This document shows, piece after piece, positions 18,178 to 27,676 of a stretch of DNA of 64,000 nt. Numbering within the stretch: position 1 is the first letter of the stretch; the number at the start of each line of letters is the position of its first letter. Both the position numbers and the translations under genes were made by a program. Origin of the DNA: Lachnospiraceae bacterium (lineage in GTDB: Bacteria > Bacillota > Clostridia > Lachnospirales > Lachnospiraceae); NCBI GenBank assembly GCA_017550535.1, contig JAFZOS010000065.1:186001-250000 (forward strand). Direction: 5' to 3'. A model generated the notes under the pieces. The model was not told the origin of the DNA. It ran no database searches and worked only from the letters and a program-made list of their open reading frames with translations.

Positions 18178-18777
18178 TTATATGCTGATCCTGTCCTTTA
18201 TCTTATTGAACATACCTTCCTTGATGCCGCTTATCTTCATTATATCCTCGATCGAATCAAACCTGCCGTTTTGGTCGCGGTATTCGATTATGAGTGCCGC
18301 CTTGGCTTCGCCTATCCCGGGAAGAGTCATTAGCTCGGCTGCATCGGCCGTATTTAAATTGACCTTTCCCGTCACGCTGCCGGATGCGTTATCGGCCCCG
18401 ACACCCAAATTCCCCGCTGCTTGTGTTTCCTCACAGGTGGGGACATAAACCTTGGCCCCGTCTTCAAGCAGCATCGCCTGATTGATGTAATCATGATCAG
18501 CGGACGGATCCATTCCTCCGGCCGCATCAATGGCATCCACTATCCGGGTACCGCCCGGCAGTTCATAAACACCCGGCCTGTTTACCGCCCCGCAAACATA
18601 TACGGTCACGGTACTTATTGCAGCCCCGGCTTTTTCTTCATTGGGATCCGTTACGGGATCGGACTCAAAACGTTCCTGCTCAAGCTCGATGACTGCCTCT
18701 TCTTTACCGCAGCCCGCTGATAACGAAAAAACAACAGAAAGGATAATGATCAGAATGCATGTTATTGATTTTTTCAA
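18178..18777 (-). CDS. comEA: ComEA-like SLBB and helix-hairpin-helix DNA-binding protein
   Basis: 199 residues. A signal peptide with lipobox LSAGC (Cys near residue 23) suggests a lipid-anchored protein, whereas ComEA is usually held by a membrane helix. Next come an SLBB domain (about 55-115, VYVCGAVNRPGVYELP) and two HhH motifs (about 135-199, VNLNTADAAELMTLPGIGEAKA). ComEA binds incoming double-stranded DNA outside the membrane and hands it to ComEC, which is encoded four genes downstream. The start is TTG at 18777 with AAGGAGG five bases upstream. The C-terminal HhH is complete, so it is likely functional. Confidence 0.92.
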   Translation of the reverse strand: MKKSITCILIIILSVVFSLSAGCGKEEAVIELEQERFESDPVTDPNEEKAGAAISTVTVYVCGAVNRPGVYELPGGTRIVDAIDAAGGMDPSADHDYINQAMLLEDGAKVYVPTCEETQAAGNLGVGADNASGSVTGKVNLNTADAAELMTLPGIGEAKAALIIEYRDQNGRFDSIEDIMKISGIKEGMFNKIKDRISI

Positions 18778-18862
18778 TTAAGCCTCCTTATGCAGGCCCT
18801 TATGCATTGACTATATTATCACATATCCTTCCGACTTTAAAGACAAAGCTTTAAAATATATA

Positions 18863-20956
18863 TCATTCCGCAAAATAGCGGATCTTATCGCCTGTCACTA
18901 TAAAAACGTAATCCACGATCCTTATGCAGTCCATTGCATTAAGCGGTTCCGCGCTCTCGATCTTATTGCCGTTAACATATACTCCGTTCGTACTGTTGAG
19001 ATCCTGTATATACAAAACCCCGTCCTTTACGACAAACCTTGCATGTCTTTTAGAAACGCGATTATTCGCAAGAGTCACATCCGTAGGCTCCCTTCCAACC
19101 GATACCACCATCCCCTCGGTTATATCGATGGTACGCTCCTTCATCCTGTGCTCGGATGGTCCCAGCACAAACATAAGGATCGCATTGCGGTGTGCCTTTA
19201 AAAATTCCGGGTGGTCTATCTTTAATATGTCGCCTATCTTTAACTTCTTCGGCTCGGGATGTCCTGCCCTCTGTGCACCGTACAGCACTCCGTTTATGAA
19301 TGTTCCGTTCGTGCTCAGCATATCAATGTATTCAAAGCCCGAATCCGTTTTTACGAACCTTCCGTGTGTACGTGATGCTATCGGAGAATCAACCTTTATG
19401 TCCTTTCCCGACGAGCTGAACATCCTGCCTATGGTCACTGTATCATTAATGCGGTGGTCCTCAAATCCGTGATATGCACTGTATATGAGCAGCCGGAATT
19501 CGGTAAGTACATCATCCCCCATTTTAACGGTCGGCTCAAAATATACCACTTCATCGTCATACATCCTGGATGCCTCGACGATACCGGGCCTTGCTTCCGG
19601 ATCCTTTACGATCAGTTCATCAACGTAATCCCTGACCTTTATCTCATCGCGTCCGTATATGTATTTGATAAGCTTGCCAAGCGAATAAATGTCGGCGCTC
19701 TTAAGATCGACTTCATCACCCGGAGAAAGGTTTCGTATCTCGGGTGCCGTGAACTTCTGCATATCAATAAGGTTAAAGTAATCATCCAGCATATTCCTGT
19801 CGGGAAAATCACCCCTTACCGGATCCGGCTTTACATCTTCAAAGCCGACTATATATGGCAGAAGCCCCCTGCTGCCCTCACACACATATATGCACTCGGG
19901 ATTTAAATGCCCGTGAGGTATTGAAGGAACGGGTTCATGCATGATCCTTATAAGACGTATAAGCCCCCTTGACAGTTCTTCGCGCATGCTCTTCTTGTCA
20001 AGACCCTCAATGAAGCGCTTTGTCATCGCCTGCGGCCTTCCGGCAAACTTATATACGGCCCGCCTGTAATCATGGGTCCCGACTTCCAGGACAGGATGCT
20101 CACCGTATCCGATGATCCCGCCAAGCCTCCCCCAGAATGTATCAAGCATACTGAGTTCCCGCATACGTTCCCTGTAGATATCCGGATTTAAGATATCCAT
20201 ATAATCGATATCCTTGCGCTTTAACATATAAAACGTATTTCCGTCCGGAGAAACATATATCTTTGAATTGACACCTTTTATAAGGTTAAGCTCATCATAG
20301 TATTCATACGGAACGGGGAAATAATCATCCATTGGCGTAAGCTCGGGATCGTATGGCTCCTGAACATAATTTAAAAGACAAAGCATCCCGTGGAACAGCC
20401 TTATAAGGTTGGCACAATCCTCCTTTGTCGCACTTCCCTTATCCGTAAGCGGTTTGGAACACCTTGCATAAATATCGTAGGCTATATCCCTGAAGCTTTT
20501 GTTTTTCTTCTTTCCGTCATTGACAGCCGTCGGATAAACATTTGCATAATCCTCGGTAAAAGCCGCTATCTGCTTTCTTGTGTACTCTTCATGATCCTTC
20601 TTCTCAAAGTCAACTACATGTCGGATGTAGAAATTTTTCTTGGAAATGCGGCGCCTTTCTTTTTGGCTCCCCTTATGACTCTTAGCGCGCTTAAGATCGA
20701 TAAAGATACTTCGAAGCGCCTCATCGGGAGAAATGCCCTGCTGCTCGGCCCTGCTCCATTTTTCGAGCTCGATCCCAAGCATTTCTATTGTCCGCCTGAT
20801 ATTTTTAAGACATGTATCATAATCCGTCATCATACACTTCTCGGCATTAAGGCAGCCAAGATAAAGCTGCTCATTATGAGTAGCTTCCATCAGAAAATCA
20901 AAATTTCCCTTGGGAATGGTGATCTCAGGTGTGATGGTTATCTGATTGGTTTCCAT
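18863..20956 (-). CDS. Kinase-fold protein (probable pseudokinase) with two C-terminal FHA domains
   Basis: 697 residues starting at ATG 20956 (AAGGA just upstream); a longer in-frame start at 21004 lies inside the leader hairpin and is less likely. The N-terminal 220 residues are charged and helical without a recognised domain. Residues about 225-470 resemble a Ser/Thr kinase fold: YISLGKL-like helix F (ADIYSLGKLIKYI) is present, but the catalytic loop reads HGHLNPECI where an active kinase has HRDLKPEN, and the DFG position reads GFED. The catalytic Asp is therefore missing. FHA1 (about 505-580) and FHA2 (about 612-690) both keep the GR, SxxH and NGT/NGV motifs for phosphothreonine binding. 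No membrane segment is present. It is probably a cytoplasmic phosphothreonine-reading scaffold. It may connect to the FHA-containing type VII locus 10 kb away; this is inference. Confidence 0.8.
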   Translation of the reverse strand: METNQITITPEITIPKGNFDFLMEATHNEQLYLGCLNAEKCMMTDYDTCLKNIRRTIEMLGIELEKWSRAEQQGISPDEALRSIFIDLKRAKSHKGSQKERRRISKKNFYIRHVVDFEKKDHEEYTRKQIAAFTEDYANVYPTAVNDGKKKNKSFRDIAYDIYARCSKPLTDKGSATKEDCANLIRLFHGMLCLLNYVQEPYDPELTPMDDYFPVPYEYYDELNLIKGVNSKIYVSPDGNTFYMLKRKDIDYMDILNPDIYRERMRELSMLDTFWGRLGGIIGYGEHPVLEVGTHDYRRAVYKFAGRPQAMTKRFIEGLDKKSMREELSRGLIRLIRIMHEPVPSIPHGHLNPECIYVCEGSRGLLPYIVGFEDVKPDPVRGDFPDRNMLDDYFNLIDMQKFTAPEIRNLSPGDEVDLKSADIYSLGKLIKYIYGRDEIKVRDYVDELIVKDPEARPGIVEASRMYDDEVVYFEPTVKMGDDVLTEFRLLIYSAYHGFEDHRINDTVTIGRMFSSSGKDIKVDSPIASRTHGRFVKTDSGFEYIDMLSTNGTFINGVLYGAQRAGHPEPKKLKIGDILKIDHPEFLKAHRNAILMFVLGPSEHRMKERTIDITEGMVVSVGREPTDVTLANNRVSKRHARFVVKDGVLYIQDLNSTNGVYVNGNKIESAEPLNAMDCIRIVDYVFIVTGDKIRYFAE

Positions 20957-20986
20957 TATCCTTCTCCCGGGTAAGTATATGCATAA

Positions 20987-21020
20987 CTCAAACGAGTGCC
21001 CCAAGAGGCACCCGCTTGAG
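20987..21020 (-). other. Stable hairpin at the 5' end of the FHA-pseudokinase transcript
   Basis: An inverted repeat of 14-15 pairs (two G-U pairs on the RNA) around a short loop; the arms read CTCAAGCGGGTGCC and GGCACTCGTTTGAG on the minus strand. It lies directly downstream of a promoter and about 30 bases before the ribosome binding site. No T-run follows, so it is not an ordinary terminator. It could stabilise the mRNA 5' end or bind a regulator. Confidence 0.5.
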
Positions 21021-21027
21021 CGATTAC

Positions 21028-21056
21028 ATTATAAATTGTATCAGGAAATAAGTAAA
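21028..21056 (-). promoter_or_regulatory. Promoter for the FHA-pseudokinase gene
   Basis: Minus-strand TTTACT (21056-21051), 17-base spacer, TATAAT (21033-21028). The predicted start of transcription falls at the base of the hairpin at 20987-21020. Confidence 0.5.
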
Positions 21057-21068
21057 TGAAAAACTGTA

Positions 21069-22571
21069 TCAATATCCGAATATCGAGAACGGATCTATAT
21101 AATATCCTTCATCATCATTACCCTTGTCTTCCTGTATGACTTCTTCTTCCTCGTCCTCATCCTTAATATCCGATTCCGACTTCTTTCCGAGAGTCACTTC
21201 GACCGTCTTCTCGCTGTATTCGGTTCCGTTGCTCCTCATGACAAGGATCTTGACCTTTTCGCCTGCTTTATAGTATTTCAGCTGCTCCTTCACATCGTTA
21301 ATGGATGATACGGATATACCGTCGAATTTCTTTATAACATCACCCTTTACTATACCGGCCTTATCCGCAGGACCGTTCTTCGTGACTTCCGAAACATATA
21401 CTCCGGTAGGGATATTGTAGGTCTTGGAGATCTCATCAGATACCGCCACACCGGCTATACCGAGATAACTTGCATCCTTCTTGTCAACGAGCTCCCTCGT
21501 CTGCCTGTTCATGAGTTCTTCTATGATAGGCGTTGCCGTTGATATCGGGATCGCGTATCCCATACCCTCTATCTGAGATGATGCAAGCTTGGCCGAATTA
21601 ATGCCTATCACTTCACCCCTCATATTAAGAAGCGCACCGCCGCTGTTGCCGGGGTTGATCGCCGCATCGGTCTGGATAAGGTTCTTCGCTATATCATCTA
21701 TTTCAACATCACGTTCAAGAGCACTTATTATACCCGTAGTAACCGACTGTCCGTAACCGAGTGCATTACCTATGGCAACTACCTGCTCGCCTATGACAAG
21801 TGCATCGGAATCACCGATCGTGGCTATAGATATCTTGTTCATCGTACTCTTGCCGACATCTGCTGTCTTAACCGCAATAACCGCAAGATCGTTGTCGGGA
21901 TCTGTTCCCTTTACTACCGCTTCGTATACCTCATCATCGATAAAGCATACCGACAGTTCCTTGGCACCTTCAACCACGTGGTTGTTTGTAACTATAAGCA
22001 GTTCACTGTCATTCTGACCTACTATGATGCCTGATCCGGCGCTGACGCTTTCGTATTCGCGTATCCCGCCGCCGAAGAATGACCTGACTTCCTGAACGCT
22101 CTTATTGGTTATTGAAACGATCGAAGGCATTGAATTGGCCGCTACGGTTGATACATCCAGGTTTCCCTGTGATGCAAGCGGTGTTGCAACGGCTGCCTTT
22201 GCCGTGTTTAATTTCTCCTCGTCCTTATCTTCGCCTGCATCTTTATCATTATCGTCCTTTGTATCCCGCGCCTTATTCAGCTCTTCGCGCTCACCATAAT
22301 CCCGATCCTCATCGATCTCACCGGACGCTTCCTTACCGATCCCGATACCTAACCTGTCCCTTAAAAGATCGCCTGCGATATTTACGCCCTGGAAGGTCCC
22401 GCCGGCTATAAGGCCGAATACAAGAGCATATGCAACACACTTAAACCATTTGCTTCTTTTTTCTTTCTTCTGCTCTTTTAATTCCCTTGCACGCCTGAGC
22501 CTTGCCTCGGCATCGATCCTTTCCCTTTCATTCGGTATGGCATTATTTTCAAAATCGTAATTTTCGTACAT
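21069..22571 (-). CDS. HtrA/DegP-like membrane-anchored serine protease
   Basis: About 500 residues; ATG at 22571 with GAGAGG eight bases upstream. A cytoplasmic charged N-terminus is followed by one membrane helix (about 40-62), an acidic linker (about 70-130), a trypsin-like domain with the triad in VTNNHVVEG (His about 196), DNDLAVIAV (Asp about 228) and NPGNSGGALLN (Ser about 310), one PDZ domain (about 395-480), and an unusual acidic C-terminal tail. It acts outside the membrane in degrading or sensing misfolded exported proteins. It stands in the same direction as the solute-binding gene upstream with an 87-base gap. I saw no clear CtsR, CIRCE or CssR-like site. Confidence 0.96.
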   Translation of the reverse strand: MYENYDFENNAIPNERERIDAEARLRRARELKEQKKEKRSKWFKCVAYALVFGLIAGGTFQGVNIAGDLLRDRLGIGIGKEASGEIDEDRDYGEREELNKARDTKDDNDKDAGEDKDEEKLNTAKAAVATPLASQGNLDVSTVAANSMPSIVSITNKSVQEVRSFFGGGIREYESVSAGSGIIVGQNDSELLIVTNNHVVEGAKELSVCFIDDEVYEAVVKGTDPDNDLAVIAVKTADVGKSTMNKISIATIGDSDALVIGEQVVAIGNALGYGQSVTTGIISALERDVEIDDIAKNLIQTDAAINPGNSGGALLNMRGEVIGINSAKLASSQIEGMGYAIPISTATPIIEELMNRQTRELVDKKDASYLGIAGVAVSDEISKTYNIPTGVYVSEVTKNGPADKAGIVKGDVIKKFDGISVSSINDVKEQLKYYKAGEKVKILVMRSNGTEYSEKTVEVTLGKKSESDIKDEDEEEEVIQEDKGNDDEGYYIDPFSIFGY

Positions 22572-22658
22572 ACAGAACACCTCTCTTTCCTTATATGCTT
22601 ACATTCTATTCCGGCATCGTGAGGAAAAAGTGATGAAATTATGTTTAATCTGTGAACT

Positions 22659-24224
22659 TTAATCTATTCCTATCTTAATGGATTCCTGAGTGAGGACATG
22701 CTGTTCAAGCTCATCTATCTGCTCACCTATGGTATCGTTAAGCTCCTTAAGAGTCACATCCGGATCCGCGCCGTTCCAAACCTTCGTAAACGCGATCTCG
22801 AGCTGTACCCAGTAATTTCCGGCTTCGATCATCTTGGGCATCGGTACCGACTTTTCGTATTCTTCCATTACGCTCGCTATTTCCTGATCCTCGTAAGCAA
22901 CGTTCTTAAAGCAGGCTATCCTTCCGGCCTTTTTATATATATCGCCTGCCCTTGTATAAGACAGATATTCGGCGAAGTCATTAGCCGCCGCCTTGTTGTA
23001 GGAATAACCGTTTATCACAACCGTTGAGGTTTCGGACATACCGCGCGCCTTAAGGGTCGAACTTATATCGGGAAGGATCGCGACACCGTAATCATATTCG
23101 AACTCTCCGTTCTCCTTAGCCTCCTTAAGCTTTGCCAGTGCATCCGTAGTGGCTACGGTAAATACCGTCTTGCCCTCGATGAATTCCTTGATTATGTTGT
23201 CATAGCTGACCGACTTTGAATCTATCGAGAAAAACTGGTTTATATTCTGATATACCTTAAGACAGTCAACCGCCTGCTGGTTATAGATGTTGAAATACGA
23301 ATTATCGTCTCCGTCTTCGCCGCCTACGTTCATGTAATTGCCGACAAAGAAATAGTTATAGAAGATATCCGTTACATCCCACTTAAAGATTGATTCTACC
23401 TGTTCGGGCGCATCATAGTTATTTGCAAAGGTCAGGATATCGTCGATGGTGGCCGGGATCATGTTTGCAAGTTTTTCAAGAACCTTGGGATCCTTCGTCG
23501 CATCCTCCTGCCCCATAGGTTCCGCTTCTTCATCCGGCAGTTCCGCCTCGTTTTCGTGGACTTCATCCGAAGATACGGTATTTGAAGAAACGGTATCGGA
23601 AGAAACCGTGACCTGATTATCGACAGTGATGCCGTTTGATGATACGGTCTGTTCGTCAGCGTTTTCTTCCGGCATATCACCCTCATCAAAGAATTCAGGT
23701 TCTTCCTCAATGTTCTGCAGGGCTATATTTGCCATATATGATTTGTTATAAAGAAGGAAGTTTGTCTCGTAATACAGCGGATAACCCACATACTTGCCGT
23801 TGCATGTGATCGCATGCAGCGAAGTCTGCGGGTAATTAAGTGCGTTTATAACCTTCTGAGGGTCGGTTATCTCGGACGCCAGCCCGGCATAATAAGCCTT
23901 CATCAGATTGTCATGTGTGGTTATGTACATATCGGGAGCAGTGACTGCCTCGCCGTCCCTTATCTCGCCTTCATGAACAGAAGAATCATTGATCTGCCCC
24001 AAAAGCTCAACACCGCTCACGAGTTCAGGCTTTACATGCACTCCCGTTTCGACCTGATACGCCTGCGCCGCTCCCGTTATATACTCAGTCAGCGAATCAT
24101 CGGCGTACCACAGGATAAGTGTATTGGAATCATGCAGCTTTGCCGGCTCTATAGAACCGCCTGCCGTCATTATCATCGCAGCCACCATTGCGGCAGCAAC
24201 GAGTATGCTTAATATCCTCTTCAT
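22659..24224 (-). CDS. Extracellular solute-binding protein, family 1-like, with a Thr/Ser-rich insertion
   Basis: 521 residues. It has a signal peptide, but the cleavage region (MIMTAGGS) has no lipobox cysteine. The rest resembles the sugar-type solute-binding fold: NTLILWYADDSLTEYITGAAQAYQ at the start and YTRAGDIYKKAG and FAEYLS near the end. An acidic insertion at about 170-245 holds repeated TVSS(N/D) units and is not part of the fold. No ABC permease or ATPase genes lie nearby, so transport partners are elsewhere or the protein has another role. GGGGAG precedes the ATG. It follows argD by 25 bases and may be co-transcribed with the arginine genes. Confidence 0.82.
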   Translation of the reverse strand: MKRILSILVAAAMVAAMIMTAGGSIEPAKLHDSNTLILWYADDSLTEYITGAAQAYQVETGVHVKPELVSGVELLGQINDSSVHEGEIRDGEAVTAPDMYITTHDNLMKAYYAGLASEITDPQKVINALNYPQTSLHAITCNGKYVGYPLYYETNFLLYNKSYMANIALQNIEEEPEFFDEGDMPEENADEQTVSSNGITVDNQVTVSSDTVSSNTVSSDEVHENEAELPDEEAEPMGQEDATKDPKVLEKLANMIPATIDDILTFANNYDAPEQVESIFKWDVTDIFYNYFFVGNYMNVGGEDGDDNSYFNIYNQQAVDCLKVYQNINQFFSIDSKSVSYDNIIKEFIEGKTVFTVATTDALAKLKEAKENGEFEYDYGVAILPDISSTLKARGMSETSTVVINGYSYNKAAANDFAEYLSYTRAGDIYKKAGRIACFKNVAYEDQEIASVMEEYEKSVPMPKMIEAGNYWVQLEIAFTKVWNGADPDVTLKELNDTIGEQIDELEQHVLTQESIKIGID

Positions 24225-24249
24225 TATATTCTCCCCAAAAACAAACCTG

Positions 24250-25446
24250 TCAGATCGATGCCTTAAGTATGCTTATCATCTTATCGACATCGTCCCTGCT
24301 TATAACAAGCGGAGGTATGAACCTTATAACATTTCCTCCGGCGGTTATTATCAAAAGACCGTTTTCAACAGCCCGTTTGCATACTTCACCCGCAGGCTTT
24401 TTGTCATTGTCAAAAACAAGTCCCTGCATAAGCCCCAGGCCCCTGTGCGCCGTAATAAAGTCATACTCAGACTTGACTTCCTCAAGCCTTTTATACAGAT
24501 AATCTCCGACTTCCTTAACATTATCAAGTATCTTCCGCTCCTCAAACTGCTTAAGGACTTCGCATACCGCAGCGGTCACCAAAGGATTGCCGCCGTAGGT
24601 GGTCCCGTGATCTCCCGGTACGAGTGACTTATCCGCTACCTTTTGCGTCATCATGAATGCGCCTACCGGCACACCGCATCCGACAGCCTTTGCTGTCGTC
24701 ACGATATCGGGCTTTATGCCGTAAGCCTGATATGCAAACATGCTCCCTGTTCTTCCCATGCCGCACTGTATCTCATCAAGGATTAGCAGGATGTCCTTCT
24801 CATCACACAGTTTCCGTACTTTCTTAAGGAAAGAATCATCTGCCGGATATATGCCTCCTTCGCCCTGTACTGTTTCCATTATAATGGCACAGGTCTTATC
24901 CGTCACCTGTGAAGCCACACTTTCATAATCGTTAAAGACCGCATACTTAATGTTCCCTATAAGGGGTTCAAAGGGATCACGGTATTTTTTGTTTCCCGTG
25001 ACAGCAAGCGCTCCCATCGTGCGTCCGTGGAACGAATGCTCCATCGCTATTATCTCATGGTCAGTACTGCCGTCCTTTGTAAACGCGTACTTTCTTGCGG
25101 ATTTTATAGCACCCTCGATGGCCTCGGCACCGCTGTTTGTGAAAAATACGCGGTCCATCCCGGCAGCACTGCAAAGCTTCTTTGCCGCTTCTATGGCCGG
25201 AACCGAATAAAACAGGTTCGAAGTGTGTATCAGTTTATCGATCTGAGCCTTCAGCGCATCGTTATACTCCTCATTTCCGTATCCCAAGGCAAATACCGCA
25301 ATACCAGCACAGAAATCAAGATATTCCTTACCGTTTATATCATACAGGCATACACCCTTTCCATGATCAAACACCACGGGAAAACGGTTGTATGTATGAA
25401 GGAGCACCTGCTCCGCTTCGTCAATGTATCCTTTCATATTATCCAT
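24250..25446 (-). CDS. argD: Acetylornithine aminotransferase
   Basis: PLP class III aminotransferase, 398 residues, converting N-acetylglutamate semialdehyde to N-acetylornithine in arginine synthesis. Motifs: FTNSGAEAIEGAIKSARKY, the PLP lysine in TTAKAVGCGVPVG near residue 248, and LILDEIQCGMGRTG. It starts four bases after argB, with GGGGAG seven bases before the ATG. The pathway context (argJ, argB upstream) supports argD rather than an ornithine or GABA aminotransferase. Confidence 0.96.
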   Translation of the reverse strand: MDNMKGYIDEAEQVLLHTYNRFPVVFDHGKGVCLYDINGKEYLDFCAGIAVFALGYGNEEYNDALKAQIDKLIHTSNLFYSVPAIEAAKKLCSAAGMDRVFFTNSGAEAIEGAIKSARKYAFTKDGSTDHEIIAMEHSFHGRTMGALAVTGNKKYRDPFEPLIGNIKYAVFNDYESVASQVTDKTCAIIMETVQGEGGIYPADDSFLKKVRKLCDEKDILLILDEIQCGMGRTGSMFAYQAYGIKPDIVTTAKAVGCGVPVGAFMMTQKVADKSLVPGDHGTTYGGNPLVTAAVCEVLKQFEERKILDNVKEVGDYLYKRLEEVKSEYDFITAHRGLGLMQGLVFDNDKKPAGEVCKRAVENGLLIITAGGNVIRFIPPLVISRDDVDKMISILKASI

Positions 25447-25450
25447 GATA

Positions 25451-26359
25451 TCACTCCCCTAAAACATCCTCGTCGTTATCGCGGAAGAACATAGTTCCGA
25501 TTCCCTTCCTTGTGAAGAACTCAAGCAGCAGCGTATGTGCCTTGCGTCCGTCAAGGATATGTACCCTGTTTACCCCGTTCTCGATCGCATCCGTGCAGTT
25601 GTTGAGCTTTGGCAGCATCCCTCCGCCTATATATCCTTCACTGATGAGTTCCTTTGCCTGTGATACCGTAAGCCTTGAAATGAAGGTGCTCTTATCATCC
25701 GGATCCTTATAAACGCCTTCGATATCTGTAAGGAATGCAAGCTTGTCCGCATGCATCGCCTTGGCTATCGCGCACGCCGCGTCATCGGCATTTATGTTAT
25801 ATGTATCAAATTTATCATCAAGGCCGATCGGTGATACTATCGGAAGAAAGTCATTCTCAAGAAGGTCTTCCAGTATCTTTGTGTTCACCTCGGTTATGTT
25901 TCCGACAAAACCTATGTCCTGTCCTTCGGAATACTTCTTTTCAACCTTTAGAAGGCCTCCGTCCTTGCCGGATATGCCTACTGCCTTGACCCCGAGCTCC
26001 TGCACCATGGCTACCAGCGATTTGTTCACCTTGCCGAGCACCATCTCCGCGATCTCCATGGTCTCATCATCGGTCACACGCAGTCCGTTTACAAACTGCG
26101 CTTCCTTTCCCACTTTTTTTACCCAGGCGCTTATATCCTTTCCGCCACCATGTACGACTATGGGTTTAAATCCGACCAGCTTAAGCAGGGTAACATCCTT
26201 TATGACATTCCTCTTAAGCTCCTCATCGCTCATAGCGCTTCCGCCGTACTTAACCACTATGACCTTGCGGTTGTACTTCTGGATATACGGCAGGGCTTCC
26301 ATAAGAACCTCCGCCTTCTGATAATATTTTTCCATATACTCATCATATGATACCGACAT
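25451..26359 (-). CDS. argB: Acetylglutamate kinase
   Basis: Amino-acid kinase family, 302 residues, phosphorylating N-acetylglutamate. It shows VVKYGGSAM (phosphate binding), [15 protein letters not shown] and [12 protein letters not shown]. The N-terminal helix [19 protein letters not shown] is typical of the arginine-inhibited hexameric form, so feedback inhibition by arginine is likely. AAAGGAG precedes the ATG. It lies 17 bases after argJ in the same operon. Confidence 0.97.
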   Translation of the reverse strand: MSVSYDEYMEKYYQKAEVLMEALPYIQKYNRKVIVVKYGGSAMSDEELKRNVIKDVTLLKLVGFKPIVVHGGGKDISAWVKKVGKEAQFVNGLRVTDDETMEIAEMVLGKVNKSLVAMVQELGVKAVGISGKDGGLLKVEKKYSEGQDIGFVGNITEVNTKILEDLLENDFLPIVSPIGLDDKFDTYNINADDAACAIAKAMHADKLAFLTDIEGVYKDPDDKSTFISRLTVSQAKELISEGYIGGGMLPKLNNCTDAIENGVNRVHILDGRKAHTLLLEFFTRKGIGTMFFRDNDEDVLGE

Positions 26360-26376
26360 CTTTTTCTCCTTTATGA

Positions 26377-27600
26377 TCAGCTCCTGTAATCTGCGTTTAT
26401 CTTAACATAATCATAGGTAAGGTCGCATCCCCATGCGGTTGCTTCATCCGTACCCTCATGCATATCGATGAATACCGTGACCTCATCCTCTTTAAGTATC
26501 TTTAGTGCCTCGTCCTCGTCAAAGTCAAGCGGAACACCGTACTCAAACACCTTCATCCTGCCTGCCCCGCTTTCAAAATAAAGCTCCACATCCTCCTGTT
26601 CAAACGATGCCCCGGAATAGCCCATTGCACACAGGAACCGTCCGAAATTGGCATCGCATCCGTAAACTGCAGCCTTGCTTAAATTGGAGCTTATCACAGA
26701 ACGCGCCAACAGCCTTGCATCGTCTTTGGTTTTTGCATTTATAACCCTTGCTGTAAACAGCTTTGAAGCGCCCTCGCCGTCCTTAGCCATCTTCCTTGCA
26801 AGCTCGCGGCACACATAAAACAGCGCTTCCTTAAATGTATCGTAATCCGTTCCCTCGCTTACTATCTTCTTATTTCCGGCAAGCGAATTAGCCATTAGGA
26901 GCAGCGTATCATTGGTAGATGTGTCACCGTCAACGCTTATCATGTTGAAGGTATCCTTAACGACCTCGCTCAGTGCCTTCTGCATCAGTGCCTTATCAAT
27001 TGCTATATCACTCGTAAGAAATGCAAGCATGGTGCACATATTCGGATGTATCATCCCCGAGCCTTTGCTCATCCCGCCGAGCGTGACTTTTACTCCGCCT
27101 ATATCAAAGGAAACGGCTATCTCCTTGTTCACGGTATCGGTCGTCATTATCGCCTTGCTGGCTGCTGTTCCGGCCTCTTTGTCATCACTTAACAGAGGGA
27201 TCAACTTTTTTACGCCTGCCGTCAACTTATCAACCGGGAGCTGCATGCCTATAACACCTGTTGAGGCAACCGCCACACCGGTATACGGAACCTTTAATCC
27301 CTCCTCCACGGCCTTTGCCGTAGCGATACAGGCATCAAAACCTTCTTTACCGGTACAGGCATTCGCTATTCCCGAATTTATGACCACGGCATACATGGGA
27401 TCCCCTGACTTTACAAGCTGCATATCCCACTGTACGCAGGCAGCTTTAACCTGATTTGATGTAAAAGTCCCGGCACACTCACAGGGTTCTTTTGAATAAA
27501 CCATTGCCATGTCGGTCCGGCCTTCGTATTTTATATTCGCTTCACAGCTTCCCGCAGAAAAACCAGCGGCAGCGGTAACTCCGCCCTTTATTACCTCCAT
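26377..27600 (-). CDS. argJ: Bifunctional glutamate N-acetyltransferase/ornithine acetyltransferase
   Basis: 407 residues from ATG 27600, which has GGGAGG five bases upstream; the in-frame start at 27639 is less likely. It acetylates glutamate and recycles acetyl from acetylornithine. The self-cleavage site lies in [13 protein letters not shown], with the new N-terminal nucleophile threonine near residue 188. The residue before it is Cys where Ala is usual, a modest deviation. The substrate loop KAIMTTDT is intact. It is third in the order GNAT gene, argJ, argB, argD. Confidence 0.96.
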   Translation of the reverse strand: MEVIKGGVTAAAGFSAGSCEANIKYEGRTDMAMVYSKEPCECAGTFTSNQVKAACVQWDMQLVKSGDPMYAVVINSGIANACTGKEGFDACIATAKAVEEGLKVPYTGVAVASTGVIGMQLPVDKLTAGVKKLIPLLSDDKEAGTAASKAIMTTDTVNKEIAVSFDIGGVKVTLGGMSKGSGMIHPNMCTMLAFLTSDIAIDKALMQKALSEVVKDTFNMISVDGDTSTNDTLLLMANSLAGNKKIVSEGTDYDTFKEALFYVCRELARKMAKDGEGASKLFTARVINAKTKDDARLLARSVISSNLSKAAVYGCDANFGRFLCAMGYSGASFEQEDVELYFESGAGRMKVFEYGVPLDFDEDEALKILKEDEVTVFIDMHEGTDEATAWGCDLTYDYVKINADYRS

Positions 27601-27676
27601 ACATGCCTCCCTCTTTACATATTCCATATCACTATACAATCAATAACGCTTTATTTCAATTATTTCATTAATATGA

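Noticed and set aside
18781-18862. TGCATAAGG direct repeat before comEA
   Set aside because: Two copies only, partly forming the ribosome binding site; too short to claim an operator.
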